Source of the DNA: Bryobacterales bacterium
GTDB taxonomy: Bacteria; Acidobacteriota; Terriglobia; Bryobacterales; Bryobacteraceae
Direction of reading: 5' to 3'
DNA length: 39,224 nt
Assembly: GCA_016789785.1 (NCBI GenBank)
Contig: JAEUQE010000059.1
Location: forward strand, 1 to 39,224
In this document: positions 21,209-30,542 of the stretch, in pieces
Layout: every line of letters begins with the position of its first letter
Numbering within the stretch: the first letter of the stretch is position 1
The notes under the pieces: model-generated
The model's input: the letters and a program-made list of their open reading frames with translations, nothing else
Databases searched by the model: none
Told to the model about the DNA's origin: nothing
Translations under genes and position numbers: made by a program

Positions 21209-23679
21209 GGGATGTACACAAACTCGTTGCTGTTCAGAACCGCCTGACAGAAGTCCACCATGGCTTCGGGCTGAGCTTTCACAAACTCCATTGCGAACGC
21301 CTTCTCCTTCGCCGTTGCTGGACGCGCATAGGCGAGTTCAAACGCCAGATCCACCTGCTTGGCCGCATCGGCACCAGCTTCGCGTTCCAGGCGCTTCGCG
21401 AACTCCCTGGCCTGCAAGCGTACAAAGCTGTTGTTCATGAGGATCAACGCCTGCGGGGCAATGGTGGAGCGGTTACGTCTCGCGCACGACGTGATGCCAT
21501 CGGGCTTATCAAAAACCTCCAGCATCGGAAGCGGGATGCTGCGTTTCGAAAACACGTAGATGCTGCGGCGCCAGGTGCTGGTGTCGCGATCGTCCTTGCC
21601 GGGCCACATGCGGCCGGAACTGCCCTGCCACAGAGCTGGATCGATGTACGGATGCACGCCCGGTCCGCCCATCTTCTTGTCCAGCGCGCCCGATACCGCA
21701 AGGATTGAATCGCGAATGATCTCGCCCTCCAGCCGCTGCCTCGGCATGCGCCACACCAGACGATTGTCGGGATCGATCGCGTTGTTCGCTGCGATGTCAT
21801 CGCTCGCCATGCGATACGCGCTCGACGTCATCATCAGACGGTGCATCTGCTTGATGCTGAACTTGCGCGCGGCAAATTCGCTGGCGAGCCAATCGAGCAG
21901 TTCGGGATGCGTCGGACGTTCGCCGGTCTTGCCGAAGTTGGACGGTGTGCGGACGATCCCCTCGCCGAAGTGATGCTGCCAGATACGGTTCACCATCACA
22001 CGAGTGAACAGCGGATTCGTTGGCGCGGTCAGCCATTCGGCAAACCCTTTGCGGCGCATGCTCGACTTCGCATCCTTCGGCGCATCAGGAAACACGGGCT
22101 CATCGCGACTGATCACGGAGAGCACCCCGGGCTTCATCAGACTGCCCTTGGAATCGGGACTGCCGCGATGCAGGAAGTACGAAGGGTCGGCGTCGCGCCC
22201 TTCTTCGGCAATCGCCATGGCGGAAGGGAGAGGATCGGGACGCTGCTTCTCGATGTCTCGAATCTGGTTGGAGAGTTCTTTGTGGCGCGCGCGATCGGTT
22301 TCGCTCATGGAAGCAATCACGTCTTCGTCTTTGAAGTTCCGCGTCTTCTCCACTTGGCGCACGTTCAGCTTCTGGCCTTCGGTGCGCTTTTCGGGAGGTG
22401 TGCGGAGGGCCTCCTGAACATAGTCGGGGAGTTTGGCGCGCTCGGCTTCGATCAACTTGTCGCGGTACGGCTTCTCCAAATCCTCGCGCTGCTTCTTCAA
22501 CGGATTCGCCAGGCCATCAATGCGTTTGTTTTCGGCCTTGTGATGGGCCACTTCCGCCGCGGTGACGAGCGGAATGTCGTCGTTCTTCGTTGGATAGAAG
22601 ACGGCCTGCATGCGGTAGTAATCTTTCTGCGGAATCGGATCGAACTTGTGATTGTGGCAACGTGCGCAGCCAACCGTCACTCCGAGGAACGTGTTGGACG
22701 TGGTGACCAGAATGTCGTCCAGCTCATCCATGCGAGTCAGTTCGGTCTTGATGTTCGGCTCGGGGCCATGCCGCAGGTAGCCGGTGGCGATGAGTGCATC
22801 GTGATTCTGAGGTGCGATCTCATCACCGGCCAGTTGCAGGCGAACGAACTCGTCATAGGGCAGATCGTTGGTGAATGCGCGAATCACCCAATCGCGATAG
22901 CGCCAGGAATGTGCGCGGTCACGATCGTACTCGAAGCCGCCGGAGTCGGCGTAGCGCACCAGGTCGAGCCAGTGGCGCGCCCAACGTTCCCCGTAGTGCG
23001 GCGAATCCATGAGTTTGTCGATGAGGCGCTCGAACGAATCGGCGCGCGTGTCACTGAGGAATTCCTGCACTTGTGCGGGGGTAGGGGGCAGTCCCCAGAG
23101 GTCGAGATAGGCGCGCCTCACGAGAGCGCGCTTGCTCGCTTCCGGCGAGGGCCGCATCTTCTTCTCTTCCATCGCCTTCAACAGAAACGCATCAATCGGA
23201 TTCCTGACCCAGGCGCGAGTGGCAGGCGTTGGCGGAACGGTGCGTTTCACGGGTTGAAACGCCCAGAATTGGCGCTCGGCTTCGGTGATGGGACGTTCTT
23301 CCATCGCGGCCATGGCCTTGCCTGCGTCGGCAGCGGCGGCGATGGGCTTGTCGAGCGGAGCGCCGGTACCGATCCATCGCGAGATCATGGAAAGCTGCCA
23401 TGCTTGCAGTTTCTTGCCGGGCGGCATGGCGGGTTGGTCGATGCCCGCGGCGTGGCGGAACAACGGGCTGCGATTCGGGTCGCCCGGGACAATCACCGGA
23501 CCCTTGTGGCCGCCCTTGAGCATGGATTCGCGAGTGCGAAGGTCGAGCCCGGACATCTTCATCTTTTCGCCATGGCAGTTGAGACAGTTGGCGGAAAGGA
23601 TCTCGCTGATCTGCCGCGGGGAATCCTCGGAGCCCAGCAGGATCAGCGGAAGGAAAGCGTTTACCAGGAAGACACGCAT
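21205..23679 (-). CDS. Exported PSCyt1-DUF1549-DUF1553 protein
   Basis: An 824-residue protein beginning with a signal-like MRVFLVNAFLPLILLG. A planctomycete cytochrome C1-type domain has the heme motif C32-L-N-C35-H36 (NCLNCHGEK). DUF1549 follows (from about RNPIDAFLLKAMEEK, with ERWARHWLDLVRYADS and the second CARCHNHKFDPI heme-like motif). A lysine-rich linker leads to DUF1553 (FAEWLTAPTNPLFTRVMVNRIWQHHFGEG). It presumably carries c-type heme outside the cytoplasm and may pass electrons in an uncharacterised catabolic reaction. ATG at 23679 starts the signal peptide; the frame open further upstream is non-coding overlap with the divergent receptor gene. A TACAAT box lies at 23694-23699. 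Confidence 0.93.
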   Translation of the reverse strand: MRVFLVNAFLPLILLGSEDSPRQISEILSANCLNCHGEKMKMSGLDLRTRESMLKGGHKGPVIVPGDPNRSPLFRHAAGIDQPAMPPGKKLQAWQLSMISRWIGTGAPLDKPIAAAADAGKAMAAMEERPITEAERQFWAFQPVKRTVPPTPATRAWVRNPIDAFLLKAMEEKKMRPSPEASKRALVRRAYLDLWGLPPTPAQVQEFLSDTRADSFERLIDKLMDSPHYGERWARHWLDLVRYADSGGFEYDRDRAHSWRYRDWVIRAFTNDLPYDEFVRLQLAGDEIAPQNHDALIATGYLRHGPEPNIKTELTRMDELDDILVTTSNTFLGVTVGCARCHNHKFDPIPQKDYYRMQAVFYPTKNDDIPLVTAAEVAHHKAENKRIDGLANPLKKQREDLEKPYRDKLIEAERAKLPDYVQEALRTPPEKRTEGQKLNVRQVEKTRNFKDEDVIASMSETDRARHKELSNQIRDIEKQRPDPLPSAMAIAEEGRDADPSYFLHRGSPDSKGSLMKPGVLSVISRDEPVFPDAPKDAKSSMRRKGFAEWLTAPTNPLFTRVMVNRIWQHHFGEGIVRTPSNFGKTGERPTHPELLDWLASEFAARKFSIKQMHRLMMTSSAYRMASDDIAANNAIDPDNRLVWRMPRQRLEGEIIRDSILAVSGALDKKMGGPGVHPYIDPALWQGSSGRMWPGKDDRDTSTWRRSIYVFSKRSIPLPMLEVFDKPDGITSCARRNRSTIAPQALILMNNSFVRLQAREFAKRLEREAGADAAKQVDLAFELAYARPATAKEKAFAMEFVKAQPEAMVDFCQAVLNSNEFVYIP

Positions 23680-23752
23680 AGCCGATGACTTGCATTGTAC
23701 TGCATGTCTGGTGGTTTCCCTGGATTGAATGTTGCCCCGTGGCACCGATATC

Positions 23753-26242
23753 ATGGTCAACGTCGAACCCCGGGGACTGAAGTTGACCGCTGTACGTGTA
23801 CTCTGTCTGATCGCGGCCGTGTCGGTTGCAAGCGCGGAAGTACGGCTTACGGGCAAGGTGGCGGGCGAAACCGGTAAGCCGATCGGCGGTGCGCGCATCA
23901 CGTTGCGCCGCGATGGCGTTGTGGTGAATGCGATCTCGGATCCCACCGGCGATTTTCGGGCGGCTGTTGCGCAGGCAGGCCGGACGGAAGTGGAAGTGGA
24001 CCGCGAGGGCTTCTTCCGCTTGAATACGTCGCTCGATCTTCGCGAGGGTGCGAACGAGGCCCAGTTCGTGCTCTCCGTGCTGCGCGAAGTGGTGGAGTCC
24101 ATCGACGTCAGCGCCAATCCCGGCGTGGTGGACATGGACCGTACGACGCCGCAAGTCGCTGTGAGTGGCACCACGCTGCTCGACGTTCCGTATCCCGCCA
24201 CCAACACGCTTCGCAACGCACTGCGAATCATCCCCGGCATGGTACAGGATGGGCGCGGCGGTGTGCATCTGCATGGAGGCGCCGAGGAGCAAACGCTCTA
24301 CACGCTGGAGGGCTTTCAGATCAACGATCCGCTGACGGGCCGCTTTGAATCGCGGGTCAGCGTGGAGAGTGTGCAGTCGATTGAAGCGACGGCGGGACGT
24401 CCAGCCGCGGAGTTTGGAAAGGGCTCGTCGGGAGTGCTCGCGATTCGGTCGCGCACCGGTGATGACAAGCTGCGTTATTCGGCGACGAACTTCGTTCCGG
24501 GCATCGAATACCAGAAGGGCCTGATCATCGGAGGCTGGACGCCACGCGCGAATCTTTCGGGACCTTGGAAAAAGGGGCGCGCGTGGTTCTCCGACAGTTT
24601 CGACATCCAGTTCGTCAACACCGTGATCCGCGAGTTGCCGCGCGGCGAAGATCGCACCGTGGCATGGCGTGCAAGCAATCTGCTGCACAATCAGATCAAC
24701 CTGACCCCTTCGAACATTCTGACAGTGGGCTCTTTGTTCAACCTCTGGTTTGCGCCGCGCAGTGGATTGAGCGTACTCGATCCTCGCGAAACCACCGTGG
24801 ACCGGCGGTCGCGGCAGTGGTTCACTTACATCAAGGACCAGATCTATTTCACGCGCGGCGCCCTGCTCGAGTTTGGCTACTCGCACAACCGCACCTTCGC
24901 ACGGGAGATTCCGCAAGGTGACGGCATCTACATCGTGAGCCCTTTTGGGAAACGCGGCAACTACTTCATTGATTCCATCCGCAATGGTGGCCGCGACCAG
25001 TGGCTGGCCAACCTCTTTGCCCCAAGCTTCACGTTCCTCGGTGGACATCAGATCAAAGGCGGCATCGATCTCGCCCGGCTTTTCTATGCTCAGTCGGCAA
25101 GGCGAAGCGGGATTGAATACACGACGATTGATTTCGCGCCGGTGCGGCGCACCCTGTTTCTCGGCAACGGGGAGTTCCGGCGAACGAACGTCGAAGCGTC
25201 CGCCTACGTCCAGGATTCCTGGCGCGTCCGGCCGAGGCTGCTGCTCGAGCTCGGCATGCGCAAGGACTGGGACCGCCTTCTTCGGAACTGGAACTTCTCG
25301 CCAAGACTTGGCTTTGCCTGGTCACCATTCGGCCTGGAAAGCACGAAGATCTCGGGGGGATTCGCACGCATCTTTGATCAGACCAGCCTGCGTGTGTTCA
25401 CCAGGCCGCAGGATCAGTACTCGGTGTCCACTTATTTCGATCCCGATGGCGATGTGGCCCGCGGGCCGGCGCTCTCGATCTATCGAATCGACAATCCCAA
25501 TCTCGCCAGCCCGCGTTATCACAACTGGAACCTCGGAGTGGAGCATCAGTTCCCGAAGCTGATTCAAGCGAGAGTCAATCTTGTGAGGCGGCGTGGGACG
25601 CGGGGGTTCACGTACCTCAACCAGTTGCTGGCCGGCGAGGCCGAAGCGCCTCCGTTCTTTGAGAACATCCCGCAACCCGTCTTCGACGCCATCTACGGAT
25701 TGAGTGGCCAGCGCGCCGACCGCTACAGCGCCGTCGAGATTACGCTCCGCCAACCGATTCGCCAGCGCTACGAATGGATGTTCAGCTACACCCGATCGCG
25801 CGCGCGTTCGAACGCCGTGATCGACCAGAGTGTGGATGAGCCGTTGTTGATTGATGACAACGCGGGCGCTCTGCCGTGGGATACGCCGAACCGCTGGTTG
25901 AGTTGGGCGTACCTGCCGACGCCGTGGCGAAAGTGGGCTGTCGCGTATCTGGCGGAGTATCGTACAGGCTTTCCGTATTCCATTCAAGATGCCAACGGCC
26001 AGCTTGTCGGCAAAGTGAACGAACTTCGCTACCCCACGTTCTTTGAGCTGAATCTGCACATCGAGCGGACCGTTGCCTTTCGGAAGCAGTGGTGGGCCGT
26101 GCGCGCCGGCTTCATCAACATCACCAATCATCGCAATCCGAACGTGGTGAACAACGTGGTCGGTTCGCCGAATTTCCTTCAGGTCTACGGCGGGCAGGGG
26201 CGTGCGTTTAATGTTAGGATTCGGTGGTTGGGCAAACAGTGA
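23753..26242 (+). CDS. TonB-receptor-like outer-membrane protein (Oar type)
   Basis: About 829 residues. A signal peptide (LTAVRVLCLIAAVSVASA) precedes an N-terminal carboxypeptidase-regulatory-like beta domain (VRLTGKVAGETGKPIGGARITLRRDG), a plug-like region (TNTLRNALRIIPGMVQDGRGGVHLHGGAEEQ) and a beta-barrel. The barrel ends FRLAF-like in QGRAFNVRIRWLGKQ, slightly extended past the usual terminal aromatic. Such proteins are thought to take up oligosaccharides or peptides with TonB. The start is uncertain: ATG 23729, ATG 23753 and TTG 23783 are in frame. TTG 23783 has GGGGA upstream and follows a TATCAT box (23749-23754). It is divergent from the PSCyt1 operon and coupled to the FG-GAP gene. 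Confidence 0.88.
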   Translation: MVNVEPRGLKLTAVRVLCLIAAVSVASAEVRLTGKVAGETGKPIGGARITLRRDGVVVNAISDPTGDFRAAVAQAGRTEVEVDREGFFRLNTSLDLREGANEAQFVLSVLREVVESIDVSANPGVVDMDRTTPQVAVSGTTLLDVPYPATNTLRNALRIIPGMVQDGRGGVHLHGGAEEQTLYTLEGFQINDPLTGRFESRVSVESVQSIEATAGRPAAEFGKGSSGVLAIRSRTGDDKLRYSATNFVPGIEYQKGLIIGGWTPRANLSGPWKKGRAWFSDSFDIQFVNTVIRELPRGEDRTVAWRASNLLHNQINLTPSNILTVGSLFNLWFAPRSGLSVLDPRETTVDRRSRQWFTYIKDQIYFTRGALLEFGYSHNRTFAREIPQGDGIYIVSPFGKRGNYFIDSIRNGGRDQWLANLFAPSFTFLGGHQIKGGIDLARLFYAQSARRSGIEYTTIDFAPVRRTLFLGNGEFRRTNVEASAYVQDSWRVRPRLLLELGMRKDWDRLLRNWNFSPRLGFAWSPFGLESTKISGGFARIFDQTSLRVFTRPQDQYSVSTYFDPDGDVARGPALSIYRIDNPNLASPRYHNWNLGVEHQFPKLIQARVNLVRRRGTRGFTYLNQLLAGEAEAPPFFENIPQPVFDAIYGLSGQRADRYSAVEITLRQPIRQRYEWMFSYTRSRARSNAVIDQSVDEPLLIDDNAGALPWDTPNRWLSWAYLPTPWRKWAVAYLAEYRTGFPYSIQDANGQLVGKVNELRYPTFFELNLHIERTVAFRKQWWAVRAGFINITNHRNPNVVNNVVGSPNFLQVYGGQGRAFNVRIRWLGKQ

Positions 26243-27393
26243 AGCTACTCTTCTTCATCCTTGCGGCAGGCTCCGCATCCGCGCAAGTCCGATTTGAAGA
26301 AAGCACGCTCGCAACGGACTTGAAGGGCGGCTACCAGGTGATTGCGGCGGATCTGAACAAAGACGGGCGCCCCGACTTGATTGCGCTGGCAAGCGGCATG
26401 AAGGAACTCTACTGGTTCGAGAATTCTTCCTGGGCGCGGCATGTACTGGTGAGCGGGCTCAACCGGATGATCAACGCTGCTGCGCTCGACACCAATGGCG
26501 ATGGCGTCCCGGAGTTACTAGTGGCGCATGAGTTCGCCAACGTCGCGAGGAACAGCATCGGGATTGTGTCACTGGTTGAGAGCGACGGCGATCCGCGCAG
26601 ACCCTGGAAGGCGCGCGAGATTGATCGTATTCCGACGGCGCACCGCCTGCGGGTGATGCGGCTTCGCGGAGGCCGCGCGATCGTCAATGCGCCCTTGACC
26701 GAAGCGTCCGCGGAGCCGCCTGACTATCGGGGGATCGTGCCACTGATGTTCTACCGTCCGCCGCAGTGGAAACGGGAGCCGGTCGCATCCACCGTGTCTG
26801 GCGTTCTGCATGGGATTCTGGCGTATGACTGGGATGGCGATGGATTGGATGAGTTGCTGACCGCAAGTTTTCAGGGGCTGCATCTGTTCCGGCAGGATCG
26901 TTCCGGAGCGTGGCGGCAGGAGCAGCTTTCCGGTGGCGATCCGGCGGCGTGGCCCAAGAGTGGATCGAGCGAGATCGTGGTGGGCAAGCTCGGCAAGGAG
27001 CGGTTTCTGGCCAGCATCGACCCGTGGCACGGCAATCAGGTGAGTGTTTACCGCAAGGCTGGCAAGACATGGACGCGCCAGGTGATCGATGCCACGGAGC
27101 CTGATGGTCACACGCTGCACGCGGCCGATCTCGACGGCGATGGGCGTGACGAAATCATCGCCGGATATCGCGGGCAGGGCCGCAGCGTGTATTACTATCG
27201 GGCCGATGGAAAAGACGGGTCATGGAAGCGCCACGCCATCGATCGTGGAGGGATCGCCGCCGCCGGATGTGCCATTGCCGATTTCGACGCCGACCGGCGC
27301 CTCGACGTGGCCTGCATCGGCTCCGCGACGGCGAATCTCAAGCTCTATCGCAATGCGGGCTCCGCGCAACGTGACGCGCGAACGCCGCGATAA
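26239..27393 (+). CDS. Secreted FG-GAP/VCBS repeat protein
   Basis: A 384-residue protein with a Sec signal (MKLLFFILAAGSASAQ) and repeated calcium-binding blade motifs: DLNKDGRPDLI, DTNGDGVPELL, DWDGDGLDELL, DLDGDGRDEII and a degenerate DFDADRRLDVA. These build a beta-propeller, likely displayed at the surface or periplasm. GTG at 26239 is chosen because it overlaps the receptor stop (GTGA) and starts the signal peptide directly; GTG at 26224 is in frame but lies earlier. It probably works with the receptor, for instance in ligand capture, but this is inference from coupling. Its stop is 3 bp from the convergent gene. Confidence 0.9.
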   Translation: MKLLFFILAAGSASAQVRFEESTLATDLKGGYQVIAADLNKDGRPDLIALASGMKELYWFENSSWARHVLVSGLNRMINAAALDTNGDGVPELLVAHEFANVARNSIGIVSLVESDGDPRRPWKAREIDRIPTAHRLRVMRLRGGRAIVNAPLTEASAEPPDYRGIVPLMFYRPPQWKREPVASTVSGVLHGILAYDWDGDGLDELLTASFQGLHLFRQDRSGAWRQEQLSGGDPAAWPKSGSSEIVVGKLGKERFLASIDPWHGNQVSVYRKAGKTWTRQVIDATEPDGHTLHAADLDGDGRDEIIAGYRGQGRSVYYYRADGKDGSWKRHAIDRGGIAAAGCAIADFDADRRLDVACIGSATANLKLYRNAGSAQRDARTPR

Positions 27394-27396
27394 CGG

Positions 27397-27753
27397 CTAT
27401 TCCTTCTTCGCGGTCATCTCCATTTCGCGGTCGCCCATCGTCATGGTGAGCTTCATGTCGCTGCCGGACACCTTGCCCTTGTAGAGCACCTTCACTTCGT
27501 TGTCCTGGAAGCGGCGCGTCACGGAGAAGCTGATGTCGTCGCCATTCACCTTGCCGTCCTGGATGTCCACGGCGCCGCGCTGGCTGTTCATGGTGCCGGT
27601 GAGTTTCTCGCCGTCCACCTTCAGCGTCATGAAACCTTCGCGGACGCCGTTGGGCGTGTTCATTGTGGTCTTCCATTTGCCGGTGATATCGGCCGCGAAC
27701 GTCGCGACGACGGCGAGTGTGGTGATCAGAACTAAGCGAAGAGTAAGCTTCAT
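27397..27753 (-). CDS. Small secreted protein of unknown function
   Basis: A 118-residue protein with a signal peptide (MKLTLRLVLITTLAVVATFA) and a mature beta-rich part starting DITGKWKTTMNTPNG and continuing with regularly alternating short strands (GFMTLKVDGEKLTGTM, DISFSVTRRF, EVKVLYKGKVSGSDMKLTM). This resembles small lipocalin-like sequences frequent in acidobacteria, though I cannot name a family. ATG at 27753 has AAGGAG just upstream. The palindrome GCGCAATTGCGC (27769-27780) lies 15 bases before the start and could be an operator. It follows the gamma-glutamyltransferase gene on the same strand after 88 bases. Confidence 0.8.
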   Translation of the reverse strand: MKLTLRLVLITTLAVVATFAADITGKWKTTMNTPNGVREGFMTLKVDGEKLTGTMNSQRGAVDIQDGKVNGDDISFSVTRRFQDNEVKVLYKGKVSGSDMKLTMTMGDREMEMTAKKE

Positions 27754-27841
27754 GGGAACTCCTTTTGTGCGCAATTGCGCCGAGCATCAAGATGACCGCG
27801 GGCCACCTAAAGTTACTTGGTGGGGCAAAGATGAACGTTCG

Positions 27842-29557
27842 TTAACGGCGAGGCGCCGGCGGAGGAAAGTAAGGATCTGGTTCCGGGATGGCTGCTCCGT
27901 CCTTGCGCGGCGAGGACGCGCCGAAATTCACACCCTTCCGGAAATCGCGCATTACCACCTGCCCACCGCCCATCCAACCGGAGTAGTCGCCCTGCACTTC
28001 CAGGTTGTGCCCCTTCTCTCTTAGAGCCTGCCGTGTGGTTTCCGGCACACGGCCCTCGATCATGACGTCGCACCCGCCAAAGTTGAGTTTCGTGAACCGG
28101 GGCGCCTCCAGCGCAGCCTGAATGTTCATCGCATGATCCACCATGTTGCTCACGAATTGCACATGCGCCTGGGCCTGATTCAATCCGCCCATGATGCCGA
28201 ATGCCAGTTTCGTGGCGCCTTTCTCCATGAACGCCGGAATGATGGTGTGAAAAGGCCGTTTGCCCGGCGCCAGCGCGTTCGGATGGCTTTCGTCGAACTC
28301 AAACAATCCCGCTCGATTGTGCAGATGGAAGCCGAAGCCGTCCACCGCGACACCCGATCCGAAGCTCAGATAGATGCTCTGGATCAGCGACACCATGTTG
28401 CCTTCCTTATCGATCGCGGAGAGATAGATGGTATCGCCGGCGCCAGGGAGCGGCTGACCGGGAGACGGATCGCAATTCGCTTTCTCCGCATCGATCAGCT
28501 TCACGCGGCTGGCAGCGTAGTCCTTGGAGAGCATCCCAGCGAGCGGCACTTTGAAGAACTTCGGATCGGCGAGATACCGCTTCAAATCCTGATACGCCAG
28601 CTTCTGCGCCTCAATCTTGTAGTGCCATGCCATCGCGCTCTCGTGCGCCTGATGCTCGATGGGCAACGTCTCCAGCATGTTCAGCATCGCGAGCGCCGCC
28701 ACGCCCTGGCTGTTCGGCGGTAGTTCGTGAACCGTCCAGCCGCGATAGGTGGTGTGAACCGGATCCACCCACTCCGCCGAGTAGTTTGCCAGATCCTCCG
28801 CCTTCAGCAGCCCCTTCAGCCTGCGCGACGTTGCCAGAATTCCCTCGGCGACAGGTCCCCGGTAGAACGCGTCCGCGCCCGTATCGGCGATCAAGGCAAG
28901 CGTCTTTGCCAGGTCAGCGTTCTTGATGATCTGGCCGACTTCCGGAGCGCCGCCGTCGTAGAGAAAGGTCTTTCGCGAATAGTCACTCGCGTTGAGCTTG
29001 CTGACGCTTCCACGCCAATGATCCTGAATCACCTCGGTCAGCGGAAAGCCCTCCCGCGCATAGTAGCGCGCGGGCTCGAACAGGTCCTTCCAGCGCATCC
29101 GCCCGAACTTCTGATGCAGTTTGCGCCAGCCGTCGACACAGCCCGGCACGGTAACGGAGTGGATGCCATCCTGCGGCATCGAATAGTGGCCAAGCTCTTT
29201 CAGCCGGGCGATTGTCATTTGCGATGGTGCGGGTCCGCTCGCGTTTAGTCCATAGAGCTTTCCGGAACGAGCTTCATGGTAGATGGCGAACAGGTCGCCG
29301 CCGACGCCGCAACTCATCGGCTCCACCACCGTCATTACCGCATTTGCGGCAATCGCAGCATCCATGGCGTTTCCGCCGCGTGAGAGGATTTGCACGCCGG
29401 CTTGCGACGCCAGAGTCTGGCTGGTGGCCACGATGCCCTGGCGGGTGATCACCATGGAGCGTGCATGAGAGCGCTGCTGGGCTTGCATCGGAATCGGGAG
29501 GAGGGCGAGAGCGATCAGAAATGGAAGCATTGCTGCTTGGCTGAGTATATCGCGCAT
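27842..29557 (-). CDS. Gamma-glutamyltransferase family protein
   Basis: About 571 residues, an Ntn-hydrolase precursor. A signal-like start (MLPFLIALALLPIPMQAQ) is followed by SMVITRQGIVATSQTLASQAGVQIL, GGNAMDAAIAANAVMTVVEP and GVGGDLFAIYHEARSGKLYGLNASG, typical of the large subunit. The self-cleavage and nucleophile threonine should be in GAGDTIYLSAIDKEGN, and the small subunit has GIMGGLNQAQAHVQF. It would hydrolyse or transfer gamma-glutamyl groups from glutathione-like compounds in the periplasm; the divergent sequence fits YwrD/ggt-like members with other substrates. Start is ATG 29557, or ATG 29530, which follows a TATACT box (29544-29549) by 13 bases. Confidence 0.92.
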   Translation of the reverse strand: MRDILSQAAMLPFLIALALLPIPMQAQQRSHARSMVITRQGIVATSQTLASQAGVQILSRGGNAMDAAIAANAVMTVVEPMSCGVGGDLFAIYHEARSGKLYGLNASGPAPSQMTIARLKELGHYSMPQDGIHSVTVPGCVDGWRKLHQKFGRMRWKDLFEPARYYAREGFPLTEVIQDHWRGSVSKLNASDYSRKTFLYDGGAPEVGQIIKNADLAKTLALIADTGADAFYRGPVAEGILATSRRLKGLLKAEDLANYSAEWVDPVHTTYRGWTVHELPPNSQGVAALAMLNMLETLPIEHQAHESAMAWHYKIEAQKLAYQDLKRYLADPKFFKVPLAGMLSKDYAASRVKLIDAEKANCDPSPGQPLPGAGDTIYLSAIDKEGNMVSLIQSIYLSFGSGVAVDGFGFHLHNRAGLFEFDESHPNALAPGKRPFHTIIPAFMEKGATKLAFGIMGGLNQAQAHVQFVSNMVDHAMNIQAALEAPRFTKLNFGGCDVMIEGRVPETTRQALREKGHNLEVQGDYSGWMGGGQVVMRDFRKGVNFGASSPRKDGAAIPEPDPYFPPPAPRR

Positions 29558-29568
29558 ACGGCGGCGTG

Positions 29569-30018
29569 TTACTCCGGCAGCTTGTCGACGCGAGTAGTTT
29601 GATGTCCCGCCAGCCGCCACGTCCCGCCCTTCTTCACCCAAACGTGGATCATCATGATCTTGTCATCGAACGGTCCAGCCGGATTGACACCGGTGACTCG
29701 CGCCCAGGAGTGAGTGATGGCAGCGTCGCCATGAAGGCGAACCGACATCTTGCGCTGCTCGAGTGTGCGATAGACCTGCTTGCCGGACTTGAGCTTTTCG
29801 ATATACGTCTGCTTGGTGTCCACAACTCCCGATGCGTGGCCATAGATCAAATCCGGCGCAAGCATCTTGTCGAGAGCGGAGAGGTCGCGGCTCAACACCG
29901 CTTTGACCCACGACTTGTCGAGCGCCTCAATTGCTTCGATCGCCTCACTGGCAGCGGGTGTCGTCTGCGCGAGTGCGGCGTACAGCGGCAACAGCAGGGG
30001 AAGAACGCAGCGAATCAT
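29569..30018 (-). CDS. Secreted SnoaL/DUF4440-like protein
   Basis: A 149-residue protein with a Sec signal (MIRCVLPLLLPLYAALAQ) and an NTF2/SnoaL fold of the DUF4440 type: EALDKSWVKAVLSRDLSALDKMLAPDLIYGHASGVVDTKQTYIEKL, then GDAAITHSWARVTG and the closing GGTWRLAGHQTTRV. Members are small cup-shaped proteins; some are enzymes, most are unassigned. The start is fixed by the signal peptide and by a TATACT box (30026-30031) ending seven bases upstream, with no Shine-Dalgarno. It lies between the TPR gene (20-bp gap) and the gamma-glutamyltransferase gene on the same strand. Confidence 0.88.
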   Translation of the reverse strand: MIRCVLPLLLPLYAALAQTTPAASEAIEAIEALDKSWVKAVLSRDLSALDKMLAPDLIYGHASGVVDTKQTYIEKLKSGKQVYRTLEQRKMSVRLHGDAAITHSWARVTGVNPAGPFDDKIMMIHVWVKKGGTWRLAGHQTTRVDKLPE

Positions 30019-30025
30019 GCTGCGT

Positions 30026-30031
30026 AGTATA
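30026..30031 (-). promoter_or_regulatory. Probable -10 box of the DUF4440 gene
   Basis: TATACT on the minus strand ends seven bases before the ATG, predicting a transcript that begins at the start codon. No good -35 is seen. Confidence 0.5.
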
Positions 30032-30038
30032 TCAGCGG

Positions 30039-30533
30039 CTATTGCACGATCTGCCGGATTCGCACGAGCGCCTGCTCCGCCAGCGTGTAACCAGGATCGA
30101 GTTCGAGCGATTTCGAGAAACACTCGCGAGCGCGGTTGAAGAGTTCCATGGCGAGATAGACCCGGCCGAGGTTGTACCACGCGTAGTGGTAGCTATCGTA
30201 GCGCTTGGCTTTGGTCGCCTGTTCGAGCCAGGGAATGGCCTCTTCGGGTTGACCGAGTTCAATCAGGTAGGCGCCGATATCGTTGTAGGGGTTGCCAAGA
30301 GACGGATCGGTATCAATCGCCTTTTTGCATTCTTCGATCGCTTTTTCCAGCTTGCCCTGAAACCGGTACGTCCACCCGAGAAAGGTGTGCGCTTCGGCGG
30401 TGGGATGCAGCTCGATGGATCGCTTGTAGAGGGAAATGGCGAGATCCCATTCGCCGTCCATCTGCATCTTGTAGGCTTTCCGAAACAATTCCGCAGCCAT
30501 TTGTTCTTTCTCGCGGCCCTTCCCCGGCATCAT
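30039..30533 (-). CDS. Tetratricopeptide repeat protein
   Basis: A 164-residue soluble protein built of TPR units: AYKMQMDGEWDLAISLYKRSIELHP, AEAHTFLGWTYRFQGKLEKAIEECKKAIDTDP, GNPYNDIGAYLIELGQPEEAIPWLEQATK and HYAWYNLGRVYLAMELFNRARECFSKSLELDP. Consensus positions (W, LG-Y, A, P) are kept. TPR proteins are scaffolds, and no partner is evident. Start ATG 30533 (or the next ATG, 30530) follows TACATA by nine bases; frames reaching further upstream run through the divergent galU promoter and gene. There is no signal peptide, unlike the two genes downstream. Confidence 0.9.
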   Translation of the reverse strand: MMPGKGREKEQMAAELFRKAYKMQMDGEWDLAISLYKRSIELHPTAEAHTFLGWTYRFQGKLEKAIEECKKAIDTDPSLGNPYNDIGAYLIELGQPEEAIPWLEQATKAKRYDSYHYAWYNLGRVYLAMELFNRARECFSKSLELDPGYTLAEQALVRIRQIVQ

Positions 30534-30542
30534 GCATATACT

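Noticed and set aside
21841..23688. 615-residue plus-strand frame
   Set aside because: Antisense to the PSCyt1-DUF1549-DUF1553 gene.
23680..24240. Upstream extension of the PSCyt1 frame on the minus strand
   Set aside because: Serine/arginine-rich antisense of the receptor gene; the signal peptide begins at 23679.
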